DNA from: Capsicum annuum | Lineage: Eukaryota; Streptophyta; Magnoliopsida; Solanales; Solanaceae | Assembly (NCBI RefSeq): GCF_002878395.1 | Contig: NC_061118.1 | Location: forward strand, 2,802,310-2,866,309 | Direction of reading: 5' to 3' | Length of the DNA stretch: 64,000 bases | Shown here: positions 10,601 to 20,866 of the stretch, piece by piece | Layout of the letters: each line of letters opens with the position of its first letter | How positions within the stretch are numbered: the first letter of the stretch is position 1 | The notes under the pieces: generated by a model | Told to the model about the DNA's origin: nothing | Database searches by the model: none | The model's input: the letters and a program-made list of their open reading frames with translations, nothing else | Translations under genes and position numbers: made by a program

Positions 10601-11399
10601 ATAGATATAAATATAAAAAAAATAAAAATTATCATTCCAACCTTAATTGCTACTAGAATAATTGTTCAATTATGGGTTAAGTTGGGGGGATTGGGCTATA
10701 ACCCATTGTTTAGCTCATCTTGGCCCAACCTATGTTAGCTGATCTATATTTTGGGTGGGTTGAGAAATTACCCATTTGTTGCTTTAGCCTATTTTGACCT
10801 GCCCAAATTCGACCTAACCCACCCTTTGCCAGCCCTAGATATGGTTATAATTGTTCTTATCTTGATTAGTAGATTTTAATTTTTATAGCATGGTATCTTA
10901 TAGAATTTTTTTAAAAGGGAAAGTCGGTGATTTAGCATATTGTTCGAGCTTTCTACAGCTTCCAAGTAGGCTAGGCTTCACCCTCCTTATAGATTGAGCT
11001 AGTTCATAGTATGTTTATGATATCATGTTAGATTTGAGATTGATTTTAGATGTTGGTGATGTGATTCACAATACTTTGGATAGTTGGACAGTTTAGGCTA
11101 TTTGAAAATCATAATTTAGGCATAAACGACTTAGCTGCTTATGCTCTAGTTAACATTTCTATCATAGGGTTGATTGTGGCTTAATTTACTTCTTAGAGTG
11201 GATGTAGATACCTTAACCTAGTCCAAGGTAGAAACTTATCTAAAATGTATTTTGGGGATTTAGACATAGGCCCTTGACCCATTTTAGGTCAAGATTCGTA
11301 TTAATCCTTGTAAACTTTTATACACTTGTTATGTACTTAGAAAATGTTTACTAAGGTAATGTTGTGGAGATTTGACACTTGATGATTGTGATGAGTTGA

Positions 11400-11765
11400 T
11401 ATTGAGAGTTGATATTTATTTGTTATTCTATTGATTATTTTATTGATTATGACATTGATGGAGATATTGATGGCATACGTACTTACCGGTTCAAGTACAA
11501 ATATTGATGATGATATTGATGGCATACGTACCTGATCCAAGACCAGAAGATTATTATAATCTTGATTAGATGACTAATGGTTTAAGTTTAGAAATTTTTT
11601 ATTATATTGATCATGATATTTGTGATAAAACATTGACAATATTGATTATATGACTACCGATTTGAGTCCAACCATTACCTATGATATTGATAATATGATA
11701 CCGGTTCAAGTTGGGCAATAGAGTATGCTTTTGAAAATAGGATTATCGATTTAAGTTCAAAAAAT
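11400..11765 (+). repeat. Degenerate ~50-bp repeat array in LTR A
   Basis: The motifs GATATTGATGGCATACGTAC (about 11,463 and 11,512, spacing 49) and TGATACCGGTTCAAGT-like blocks recur along this stretch. The matching part of the 3' LTR (about 43,080-43,420) has the same pattern, so the array existed before element A inserted. Confidence 0.6.
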
Positions 11766-12224
11766 GGGGAAATTGTTATAATGTGAAATGACATGGATGG
11801 ATTCTATTAGTATCAGGGAAGTTGGTAAATTACAATGGTTTGGCTTATGCTTTATGATTGTACCCTCCAAGCTTATGGGGATCCTGCATCTAGTTATTTA
11901 ATTTTCCATACTTATTGACTTGTGGGGGCCAATTTTGTAGTTATAATTGCATGTGTTGGATTCTTTATGTTATGCTACTATTCTGGTTATTTACTTATTT
12001 ATGTACTGCAACGTGGAAGTTGATTCAGGTTTGCCTCTATCTTGACATAATTATGTTATCTTGCATTTTATCATATTTATATCATGATAATAGCTCAGTC
12101 GGCTAATGATGCCTACTGAGTACCCATGGTTTTGGTGATACCAAATAGACTGGGGATAGCGGGGCATATAGTTACAACACAGGCAATATTAACTAGGCGA
12201 TAGCAATAGAGCTATAAGCTTTCC

Positions 12225-12385
12225 AACATAAAAGGCGGTGACATGACTATTTAGGCAGCACGCCATACAAAATCAAAGCTCTTATCGACACCACAGACCA
12301 TAAATTAAAAGATTTACAACATGATAGATGGTTTTACGTCCATATAGGCGGCACACCATATAAAATGAAAGCTTTTATCAACACA
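12225..12385 (-). repeat. E1 leader 93-bp two-unit repeat
   Basis: Units at 12,225-12,293 and 12,318-12,385 share GGCRGCACRCCATA (plus-strand view), AAAGCTYTTATC and an upstream CATGAYWG segment. Equivalent pairs are at 26,103/26,195 in E2 and about 35,945/36,041 in E3. Confidence 0.7.
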
Positions 12386-12945
12386 TAATATATTTCTTAT
12401 GACTGGAGCTACACATCCACTAATCACTTAAGGATGGTTACTCACAAACAAAGTTATCTCAACCCTCAATAGGATTGCTTTACTTTGCTAGTCTTTGAAT
12501 AAATAAAATCGTTAGTATTTTAGTACATATATAATCATTTTGTTTATGACATACACATGCTTTTTACAGCTTTCCCATCGCCTTTAGTGCCCTCAATAGT
12601 CCATGGAATAAAGGTATACTATCCCACACCTTAGATTTACATATTTATAATAATAAAATAAAGCATATTGGAAACCTATTGTGTAGACCAAGTTCATTTG
12701 ATAAATATTGAAAGGACATAGAAATCTGTGTCACATGGACAAATATAGTTTCTTTTCATAATAATGGAAAGTACTTCAGAGTTCCATGTTGCAATCGCAA
12801 CAAGTATACTTGTCGGAGTGTTTACTAACCCCACTATTCTAACATAAAGAATCAAAGTACCTATCCCTTTGGAAAGAGAGGAGAAAGAGAGAACATAGCC
12901 AACAAATATTTTTATTGATGATATGAAACTTTAAAAGAGAGAATT

Positions 12946-13029
12946 TAGGTGGAGAGGCTAATTAAAAGTAGAGAGGCTAGTCTATAAGTGGAGAAAGTTA
13001 TCTCTGGGTGGAGAAGTTGATAATCTCCA
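12946..13029 (-). repeat. E1 leader ~20-bp GA/CT repeats
   Basis: Four plus-strand units start GGTGGAGAGGCTA (12,948), AGTAGAGAGGCTA (12,967), AGTGGAGAAAGTTA (12,987) and GGTGGAGAAGTTGA (13,007). In viral sense they are CT-rich and begin about 20 nt after the TATA box. Confidence 0.7.
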
Positions 13030-13046
13030 ACTAAAGGCCTATGCTT

Positions 13047-13057
13047 CCTTTTATAGG
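13047..13057 (-). promoter_or_regulatory. E1 promoter TATA box
   Basis: The minus strand reads CCTATAAAAGG followed by AAGCATAGG. The same arrangement is at 26,911 in E2 and at 35,271 in E3. The position before a long leader ending at the primer site fits the single promoter of a caulimovirid pregenomic RNA. Confidence 0.65.
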
Positions 13058-13059
13058 AT

Positions 13060-14119
13060 AAGAAATCTCTAGATAATCTTAAAATACAAATAAACTTAAA
13101 ATAAAATATTCTAAGAGGTAAGTCTTATCTTCTTAAAAAGAAAAGTCATATGCTATCTATTAAGACTAGATAATCCCTATCTTGGCATACACTTCTATGA
13201 GATATTTACAACCTATTTTATTCAAGATGGCACCCACTAATAAGTAATGGGCCTAATAAAAATAGAACACACATAAGTTGTTGGCATGTGACAGCATGTG
13301 CAGATAGGTGTGTGAGCAGCTTGTCAAGTAGGTAGATCAGCAGCTTATAAGCCCTTTCAAGTAGGTGCATAAGCTCCTTGCAGGTGTCTACCAAGTAGTT
13401 AGAAAAGTAACTTGTAGGCAAACCCATCTATGAGTGTAACCTACTTGAGATGGTTTCATAGTGAAGAGGGTAACTCGATTGAGAGGGTTTCATGGTAAAC
13501 TTTGGAGGGTAATTCCATGGATCTTCCAATGAATGGTAATATATTGTACATGTCATCTAGCGTATTCTTTCAGGCAGTTTTGGATGGCGTAGGTGATGAA
13601 CTTACGCATTCTTCTTCCATCCATCAATCGACGCCATGCTTCTTCTTGAGGCGTTCGTAGCCTTCTAAGCTTCTTTTCAGCGATCTGGTGAAGTAACTCT
13701 TCATGTTAAACTGATACTCTTTTGGAATGCATCCATTTTTCTAGAAACTAAAGTGTTGCACTACATAATACTTATCTTCCCAGGAGAGTATTGAGATGGG
13801 AGATTTTTTGTAGGAGTTAAATTTTTGGCTGAACTTGGACATCGTGGCCTGTGATTCATATCAGATAATGTTGCATGAATAGCATTGCATTGTAGGAATC
13901 TCTGAACCATCGAACCCAATATTATTATTGATTGAACCACAACATAAACCTTTTCAGAGCTGGTTGGATTCGATCAAAATACCAAAATTCATCGTACTTG
14001 AACTCCATTAGGATGTAATATTTGTTGCATAGGTATGAGAATAACCATAAGAGTTCTTGTGGGAAGTCATTGGCTGGTGTTATTAATACATGACAGAAAG
14101 GGTATTTCGGGTGTACTCC
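13060..14119 (-). pseudogene. E1 last ORF, 3' part (unidentified product)
   Basis: This is the end of the last reading frame of E1 before the promoter. It is collinear with 27,060-27,560 in E2 and 34,200-34,990 in E3; for example a block reading SYFTRSLKR (minus strand, near 13,700) is repeated as SYFTRS at the matching places. The frame is broken repeatedly. Its first part lies beyond the B insertion at 22,302-22,960. Place in the genome, last before the promoter, is where some caulimovirids encode a translation transactivator, but I saw no motif that proves this. Confidence 0.5.
14115..14119 (+). repeat. Left target-site duplication of element B (ACTCC)
   Basis: Pairs with AATCC at 22,297-22,301, one mismatch. 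The E2 empty site reads ACTCCAAATGGC. Confidence 0.8.
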
Positions 14120-16312
14120 TGTAATACCCCGTATCTCCCTAGCTTTATTTAACTCTCAGTTCATGAGTAATCCCATGTAAAATTTTAAAAATACTCAGTA
14201 TTATTTGGTTTAGAGCTTACCATTGTGTAGGAAATTCAGTCAGCTTTCCAATGATATAAAGTTTGCCCAAATTCAATTCCCGAGTGAAGAGTTAGAGCCA
14301 TTTTTGTAAAACAGTGTGCCAAATGTCACATCACCGCATTGCAAAGGCATGCCAAATGGCAATTGTTAAAATACAGTAAGCCAACGTGATAAGCCTATAT
14401 CATGGAGTAGTTCCAATTTCTAATTTGAATTTTCCAGTGAAGCTCTACGATGATGGCGCATCTCTCTAAGGCCATTTTTCTAAATTGTAAATTCCAGTGA
14501 GTCTCAGCTATCATGGCGCATTGCGCCAAGGGCTTTTTTTGGAAAATTTTGACCAAAATTAAAATTTTTATCCAGGGTAAAGCTAGACTTTTACCATGAT
14601 TTTAATACACCAAGATATGGGATTTAATCCCTAAAAATATTTTATACGTATTCTTTATTAGCTTTTCCCCAAAATCAACAATCTCTCTCTCAGTTAGCAA
14701 ACCCTAATCTTTAAACAATCTAGAGCAAATCTCAAGAAACTCCCCAAGAACTTCAAGAACTCTTCTCCTCAGGTATGTTTGGTGTTCATCTATGGGTTTC
14801 TTTCACCTATAAAGCCCAAGAATCCCTTTTAAAAAATACAAGATTGAATTTTTAGGAATTCCATGTTTCAAGAATAATTGTATTCATGTTCATGACATTA
14901 ATTGAGTTTCAATCCATGATTATTTGTATATTCCATTAAATTAAAGTAGCATGTATATTGAATTGTGTAATTTCCATGTTATAATCCTTGAATTAGCAAG
15001 TTTGGGTGTTGTAGTTACAATGATTATATGTTGTCCATGATTACACGCCTTAAAATATGCTCCCCAAGTGTCTGATGGAATGTCCATATGAATTAAGTAG
15101 TGAAGTCAAGACATGCTATCATATGTATAAGCTTATGCCATACAAATGTTTGGTAAAATGTCTCTATGAATGAATTATGAACAAGTGGACATTGTTATGC
15201 TTTTCAATATCATGCTATACTTTTACTTTTAATGCTATTGAGTCCTAGGGGTATTTAATACTCGATAATCTAACTGTTTACCTAGAGCTTTAGTAGTTAC
15301 AGAGTAGTCTCAGTAATGTCACAATCAGTAGTACTCAGTCAATTACAGAACTCTTTGAACTCTGTCCAGTTCAGTCAGTCAGTCAACACGATCAGTGATA
15401 GTACAGTTAAATCTAGTACAGTCTAGTAATCAGTCCACGGTCTATTCAGTTAGGAGTAGGAATTAGCACCGAGTGAACCAAAGAATGGGGGATCACCTGC
15501 CAGTATAGGGTGTGATCCTTAAAAGTAGTCCTTGTATTCTAAAACTAGGTAGCCAGCGTTGGTGAGACATCAACCTGCCAGTTGAGGGTTGATGAGGTAT
15601 TTCTAGCTGCCAGTCGAGGGTACCACCATTCTCATTAGAGTACCTGCTAGATGAGGGTAAATCTTCATCTTATATTTACCCATGGCACAGTACTGACACC
15701 CTTCCAATTGGGGTTATAGGTTGGACCCCAGTTATCTTATTTGGGGTATGTCGGTTAGATGATTACATCCCACAGTCTCAATTTCAGTCTCAGTATAGAA
15801 CTCAGTTCAGTTCTACAGAATCAGGACTGTCAGATACAGTCAATCAGTTTTAGTAACTCAGTTATTAGTAATCTCAGATATTAGTTACACAATTATCAGG
15901 ACTCAGAACTCATCTTCAGTAAAAGCTCAGTTACAGTATACATGTATATGCATAGTATTGCATACTCAGTATTTATAACAATTTAAGTTATCTATCTTCT
16001 CCCATATTCAGTTGCTCTATATCATACAGTCAGTTATTTTTCATGCATATAAACCCCTGCATTTAACCTTACCTCATCTAGCATACTAGTACATTCCATG
16101 TACTAAGACATACTCTTTCTTTATGCTATGATTTCTCATATCATAGGCTCGTACGCTCAGATTCTTAACCGCATATAGATAGATTCAGTTAGAAGCAACA
16201 GATTCAGTAGTGAGTCCTTATCTATTTAGGATGTTTTTTTATTCTAGTATTTTTAGTAGCTTTAGTATTTAAATAGTTGGAGTTAGATGGGGGCTTGTCC
16301 CATCAATTCCAT
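14120..16312 (+). mobile_element. 5' LTR of element B, 3' end deleted
   Basis: It matches the 3' LTR (20,867-22,020) from the start through about 15,235 and again near 16,260-16,310 (GTTGGAGTTAG..GGGGCTTGTCCCATCAA). Between these lies about 1 kb rich in CAGT motifs that the 3' LTR has lost. At 16,312 the sequence jumps straight into gag, so the LTR end, primer site and gag start are deleted. Related solo-LTR sequence is seen at 47,629-49,138. Confidence 0.8.
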
Positions 16313-17100
16313 CTGAGTTAGCTGGCTATCAACTATAAGATGTTTCTCATACATTGTTTAAGCAGTAGAAGGTACAAGGGGCACTGATACAGAGCCTATA
16401 AGGTGGGAAAAATTTGCTATTACTTTTCTAGATATATTCTTACCCTTAGAGTTGAGAGAAGCCAAAGTGTTATAGTTCATCAATCTCAGGCAAGGAAGCA
16501 CGAGTGTGAAAGAGTATTCCCTCAAGTTTACTTAGTTAGCCAGGTATGCTCCCCATGTAGTAGCAGACAGTAGGTACAGAATGAGCAAGTTTGTATCTGG
16601 AGTGTTAGAGAGTATGGTTAAGGAGTGTAGAACTGTGATATTGATTAAGGAGATGGACATATCCAGGTTCATGGGCCATGCTCAACAGATAAAAGAGGCT
16701 AAGAATAAAGAGAGAGAGAGAGGTAAAGCAAGAGAGCCAGAAGTAGTAGGTTTAATTTTACTCTGTCTAAGTCAGAAGGCGGTAACTATTCCCAGTTTTC
16801 CCAAAATCTTAAGCACTATCTTTGTCTTCTATTAGTTGTCCAGTTCTTAAGTTCACAAATGGTATCAAAGATAGGGTGCTAGGCTATAAATCTTAGGGTA
16901 GTGTCAGTAGTGCTCGAACAAATCCTCTTTGTTAAAAGTGTGGAAGAAACCACCAGGGTGTATGCAAAGATGGAAGTGATGTTTGTTTTGGGTGTGGCAA
17001 GACGGTCTATAGAATTAGAGATTATCCTCAATCAGGTTCTCAAGATCAGTATAATCGTTCCTCAGCACAGTCTGGTCGCTTGAATCAGTAGGGTGCTACT
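16313..17100 (+). pseudogene. Gag of element B, 5'-truncated
   Basis: Gag forms the capsid of the retrotransposon particle. ELAGYQL begins right after the LTR junction. EPIRWEKF and LPLELREAKVL follow, and then SVKEYSLKFT and MSKFVSGVLESMVKECRT (16,581 on) in the capsid region. The zinc region at 16,939-17,031 reads CGRNHQGVC and then CFGCGKTVYRIRDYP, where the usual His and last Cys are both Tyr. Frames change between blocks and stops interrupt them. The N-terminal third is missing. Confidence 0.85.
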
Positions 17101-17219
17101 TTTTGTACCACCAGTGGGCAATACCCAAACAGGCTTTAAATGCACTTCAGTCTAGATAAGATTAGGAAAATTCTCCTGATATGGTCATTGGTATGTTATA
17201 GATCTTCCATTTATATGTT

Positions 17220-17595
17220 TATGCTTTGCTATATCAGGAGCTTCTATATCTTTCGTAACTCCTTATATAGTCATTAACTTCGAAGTCAGTCTAGAAATCC
17301 TAGCAGAGCCTTTCTCAGTATCCACCCCAGTGGGTAAATCTATCATAGCCCGATGGGTATACGAGAACTCTCTGATTATAGTATCTCAGAAAGTTACTTC
17401 AGCAGACCTTGTAGAGCTAGAGATGACAGATTTTGATGTCCTTCTCAGCATAGATTGGCTCCATTCATGCTATGCCTCAGTTGATTGTAGAAACAAAATA
17501 GTTCATTTTAGTTTCCAAATGAACCAGTACTTAAATGGAGGGGTAGTACTACAACGCTTAAGGATCAGTTGCTTTCTTACCTTAGAGTAAGAAAA
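17220..17595 (+). pseudogene. Aspartic protease of element B, catalytic Asp lost
   Basis: The retropepsin-like domain would cut the Gag-Pol polyprotein. The active-site region reads ISGAS at 17,231-17,245, where Asp is expected before SGAS. PFSVSTPVGKSIIARWVY and SADLVELEMTDFDVLLSIDW follow in one long open stretch (17,330-17,590). The rest of the fold is well kept up to CYASVDCRNKIVHF. With the Asp replaced it would be inactive. Confidence 0.85.
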
Positions 17596-18570
17596 TGATA
17601 TTCAAGGGATGTGTCTATCATCTTGTACAAGTCAAAAACTTTAGTTTAGAGACTCCCAATCTGGAGTTGGTTTCAGTAGTAAATGAATTCTCAGATATAT
17701 TTCCTAAATATCTTTTTGGAGTTTCTCCCATAAGAGAAATATTTAGAATAAACCTTCTTCCAGATAGTCAACCCATATCTATTCCACCATATAGAATGGC
17801 TTCAGCAGAACTCAAAGAGTTGGAAGAAAAATTAAAGGATCTCTTAGATAAGGGTTTCATCAGACCCAGTGTTTCCCCATAGGGTGCACCAGTCTTATTC
17901 ATGTGTAACAAAGATGGTTCTCTCAGAATGTGTATAGACTACTGCTAGTTGAACAAAGTCACTATCAAGAACAAATACCTACTTCCTAGAATAGATGACT
18001 TATTTGACCAACTTCAGAGAGCCAGTTACTTTTATAAGATAGACATCAGATCAGGCTATCATCATCTCAGAGTTAGAGAATGTGACATTCTCAAGACAAC
18101 TTTCTGAACCCGATATGGTCACTTCAAATTTCTAGTTATGTCCTTTGGTCTTACAAATTCCCCAGTAGCTTTCATGGACTTGATGAACCGAGTGTTCAAG
18201 TAGTACTTGGACATGTTCATTATAGTCTTCATTGATGACATTTTTGTTTACTGTCGTACCAAAAATAATCATGCAGATCACCTCAAAATCATACTTCAAA
18301 CTCTCAGAACTCATCAGTTATTTGCCAAATTTAGTAAGTTTAAATTTTTGCTAAGGTCAGTAGCGTTACTTGGTCATATTATTTTCAGTGATGGCATTAG
18401 AGTTGATACTCAAAATACTGAAGAAGTGAAAAACTGGCTTAGACCCATTTCTCCATCATATATCAGGAGCATCTTGGGTTTAGCTAGCTATTACCATTGG
18501 TTTGTTAAAAGGTTTTCATCTATTGCGTCCCCCATGTACAAATTAACTCAGAAGAAAGTCAAGTTCCATT
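17595..18570 (+). pseudogene. Reverse transcriptase of element B
   Basis: RT copies element RNA into DNA in the virus-like particle. The region opens with EFSDIFPKYLFGVSPIRE and continues through [45 protein letters not shown] and [14 protein letters not shown]. The catalytic motif reads FIDD (18,228-18,239; Y in many relatives), then LLGHIIFSDGI and LGLASYYHWFV. Stops occur at 17,881, 17,947 and elsewhere. Motif order is complete, so this is a point-mutated relic and not a rearranged one. Confidence 0.9.
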
Positions 18571-18629
18571 AGTAATATTCTTGTGAGTATAGTTTATAGG
18601 AGTTGAAGACTTGACTAACCTCAGCCCCA

Positions 18630-19020
18630 GTTTTGACGTTACCAGATAATTTTGATAGGTTTTTTGTATACTGTGATACATCCAGAGTTGGTTTAGGTTG
18701 TGTCCTTATGTAGATAGGTAAGGTCATAGCCTATGCCTCTAGACAACATAAGCCCTATAAGAAGAATTACCTTACCCATGATCTTGATTTAGCAGCTGTA
18801 GTAGTTGTCTTAAAGATTTGGAGGCATTACTTGTATGGGGTGCATGTGGATATGTTCACAGACCACAAAAGCTTGCAGTATGTCTTCTCCTAGAAAGATT
18901 TGAATTTGTATTAGAGAAGGTGGTTAGAATTACTAAAAGATTATGACATGAGTGTTTTGTACCATCCGGGAAAGTCCAATGTAGTGGATGATTCTCTCGG
19001 TATATTTTCTATGGGTAGTT
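18630..19020 (+). pseudogene. RNase H of element B
   Basis: RNase H removes the RNA strand of the RNA-DNA hybrid. YCDTSRVGLGCVLM is followed by a stop, then [43 protein letters not shown] and VLYHPGKSNVVDDSL. The first catalytic Asp is kept (CDTS). The usual Glu of the THDLELAAV-type motif reads Asp. At least four stops interrupt the frame. Confidence 0.85.
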
Positions 19021-19269
19021 TACTCATGTTAAGAATGATAAGAAGAAGTTAGCTCAGGAAGTTCATCAAGTTGCCCGACAAGTCATCCGCTTAGTCGATT
19101 CAGCAGACGGCAGTGTGTGGGTGTAGAGTAGTTCAGAATCATCTCTAGTTTCTGAAGTGAAAGAAAAGTAGGACAAAGATCCTAGTCTAGTTAAGTTAAA
19201 AGAGTCAGTCAGAGATCAGAAAGTAGAGGTTTTCTCCCAAGGGGGAAATGGTGTGTTGCATTACTAGGG

Positions 19270-20130
19270 TCAGCTATGTGTGCCTGGTGTAGATGACTTG
19301 AGGCAACGAATTCTTACAATAGTACATGGTGCATGTTACTCGATTCATCCAGGGGCCACTAAGATATACCATGATTTGCAGGAGATCTATTGGTGGAGTG
19401 GAATAAAGAGGGATGTTGCAGATTTTGTAGCAAAGTTCTCTGCATGCCAGCAAGTTAATATTGAAAACCAAAAATCTAGTGGGTCCATGTAGGAGTTCAG
19501 TATTCCCATATGTAAATGGGAAGAAGTGAACATAGACTTTGTGGAGGGTTTTACTCATACTCGCCATCAGCATGATTCTATTTGGGTCATTATAGATAGG
19601 ATGCCTAAATCAGCTCATTTCTTGCCAGTTCATATTTCCTATTTAGTCAAGGACTATGCCAAACTCTATATTAGGGAGTTGGTTAAGTTACACGGAGTCC
19701 CAGTATCCATCATCTAAGATAGAGGTACCCAATTTGCCTCTCACTTCTGGAAAGCATTCCAAAAGAGTCTTGGTACTCAAGTGCGCCTTAGTACAACTTT
19801 TAACCCTCAGACAGATTGTCAAGCAAAAAGACCATTCAGAGTCTAGAAGATATATTAAGAGCATGCGTTGTTGATTTTTAAGGTAGTTGGGATGACCACA
19901 TGCCTTTGATCAAATTCTCATATAATAATAGTTATCATTCCAGTATTTAGATGGCTCCTTTTTAGCTCTTTATGGTTGGAGATATAGATCTCTAATTGGT
20001 TGGTTTAATGTCGATGAGGACGTAGTAGTAGGGCCTGACTTAGTATTTGATGCCTTAGAGAAGGTTCAGTTGATTAGGAAAAGGCTTAGGGCTATCCAGA
20101 GCCAACAAAAATCATATGTAGATGAGAGAA
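19270..20130 (+). pseudogene. Integrase of element B, catalytic residues changed
   Basis: The zinc-binding part reads IVHG..SIHPG, then KFSACQQV, where the first Cys of CxxC is Phe. The core shows NIDFVEG (first Asp), DRGTQF after a stop (second Asp) and NPQTDCQAKRP, where the expected Glu is Lys (19,826-19,828). Integrase would insert element cDNA into the genome; with the Glu lost and stops present this copy cannot. Confidence 0.88.
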
Positions 20131-20585
20131 GTAATGATCTCAAGTTTGAGTTCAGTGATTTTATGTTCTAAAAAATCTCTCCTATGAACGGGGTGAAAAG
20201 GTTTGGAGAGAAGGGAAAGCTTAGTCTCGCAATATGTCAGTCCTTACAAAATTGTCAGCCATTTCAGAAATATAGCTTATGAGCTTGAGTTGCCTTTAGA
20301 TCGAGCTTCATTATACCTAATATTCCATATTTCCTTGCTAAAAAAATGCATTGATGACCCAGCAGTCATAGTTCCCTTAGATGACGTAGATGTTCAGAAT
20401 AATCTATATTTTGAATAGGCTTCATTCCAAATCCTAGATTGTCAGATTCGCAGACTGAGGAACAAAGAAGTTACCTCGATCAAAGTTCTTTGGTATAATT
20501 AGTCCGTTGAGGGAGCTACTTGGGAAAAAGAAGATATGCGAACCAAGTATCCTCACCTCTTCTCCGCAAACACAGACTCAGCTTA
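20130..20585 (+). pseudogene. GPY-like region and chromodomain of element B
   Basis: After integrase the frames read LIRKRLRAIQSQQKSYVDE, SQYVSPYKIVSHF, YELELPLD, HISLLKKCIDDP and then ILDCQIRRLRNKEVTSIKVL, W(stop)SVEGATWEKEDM and YPHLF. This order (GPY-type linker and chromodomain) places the element with Tekay-type chromoviruses. Pol ends at a TAA shortly after YPHLF. Confidence 0.88.
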
Positions 20586-20866
20586 ACGTAACAATATTCC
20601 TTAAACTTACTCTATTTCATATTTAGTTACAGTTGTAAACTTGGAATTCTTTACCGTTACATATTCAGTCAAGCATTCATGATTCAGTTAAGTTATGTAC
20701 TCATTCATCAGATATGCATGTTTAGAATGAAAACTCAACTTATCAGTCCGTTCAATCATGTATTCCATGTATCTGATATGCATGTTCAGTGTGTAAACTT
20801 AGTCTATCAATAGTTTCTTAGCTTAATTAGTCTCATTTGAAGACGAATGTTCCCAAGGGCGAGATA
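20586..20866 (+). other. 3' spacer and polypurine tract of element B
   Basis: Non-coding stretch with repeated CAGT and TCATTCA motifs. It ends in CCCAAGGGCGAGATA directly before the LTR start, the usual place of the polypurine tract. Confidence 0.65.

Larger units (their letters stand above)
9730..10837. mobile_element. Non-autonomous hAT-like transposon in LTR A
   Basis: The ends are TAGAAGTGGCAAA and, inverted, TAGGGCTGGCAAA. Flanking 8-bp duplications are GATATGGG (9,722-9,729) and GATATGGT (10,838-10,845). Terminal repeats of this type and an 8-bp target duplication are typical of hAT transposons. The 3' LTR of A lacks this insertion at the matching place (about 42,490). The 1,108-bp interior has no transposase; it contains GGTTGGGCTAG-like subterminal blocks at both ends, C-rich runs near 10,113 and an AAT/AAC microsatellite. 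Confidence 0.85.
8685..12140 (+). mobile_element. 5' LTR of chromovirus A, first part
   Basis: It is collinear with the 3' LTR at 41,438-43,815: both begin TATAATGAC and share the cacctggg-AAGGTATAAAT promoter region and the GATATTGAT-rich array. A hAT element (9,730-10,837) is inserted in this copy only. The alignment stops at 12,140 within GGTTTTGGTGATA, where caulimovirid DNA begins. The remaining 3' part of the same LTR resumes at 36,896. Apart from the insertions this copy is about 2.7 kb, close to the 2.8 kb of its partner. Confidence 0.9.
12136..13046 (-). other. E1 pregenomic leader, ending at the primer site
   Basis: On the minus strand this runs from just after the TATA box to TTGGTATCA (12,144-12,136), a partial initiator-Met primer site. 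It contains four about 20-bp purine-rich units (12,946-13,029) and a two-unit 93-bp repeat (12,225-12,385). Both features recur in the leaders of E2 and E3. No ORF of note is present. Viral DNA stops in the primer site, and LTR A sequence follows with TGATA shared by both. Confidence 0.65.

Noticed and set aside
18132..18314. Minus-strand ORF opposite RT of element B
   Set aside because: Shadow of the conserved RT motif region on the plus strand.
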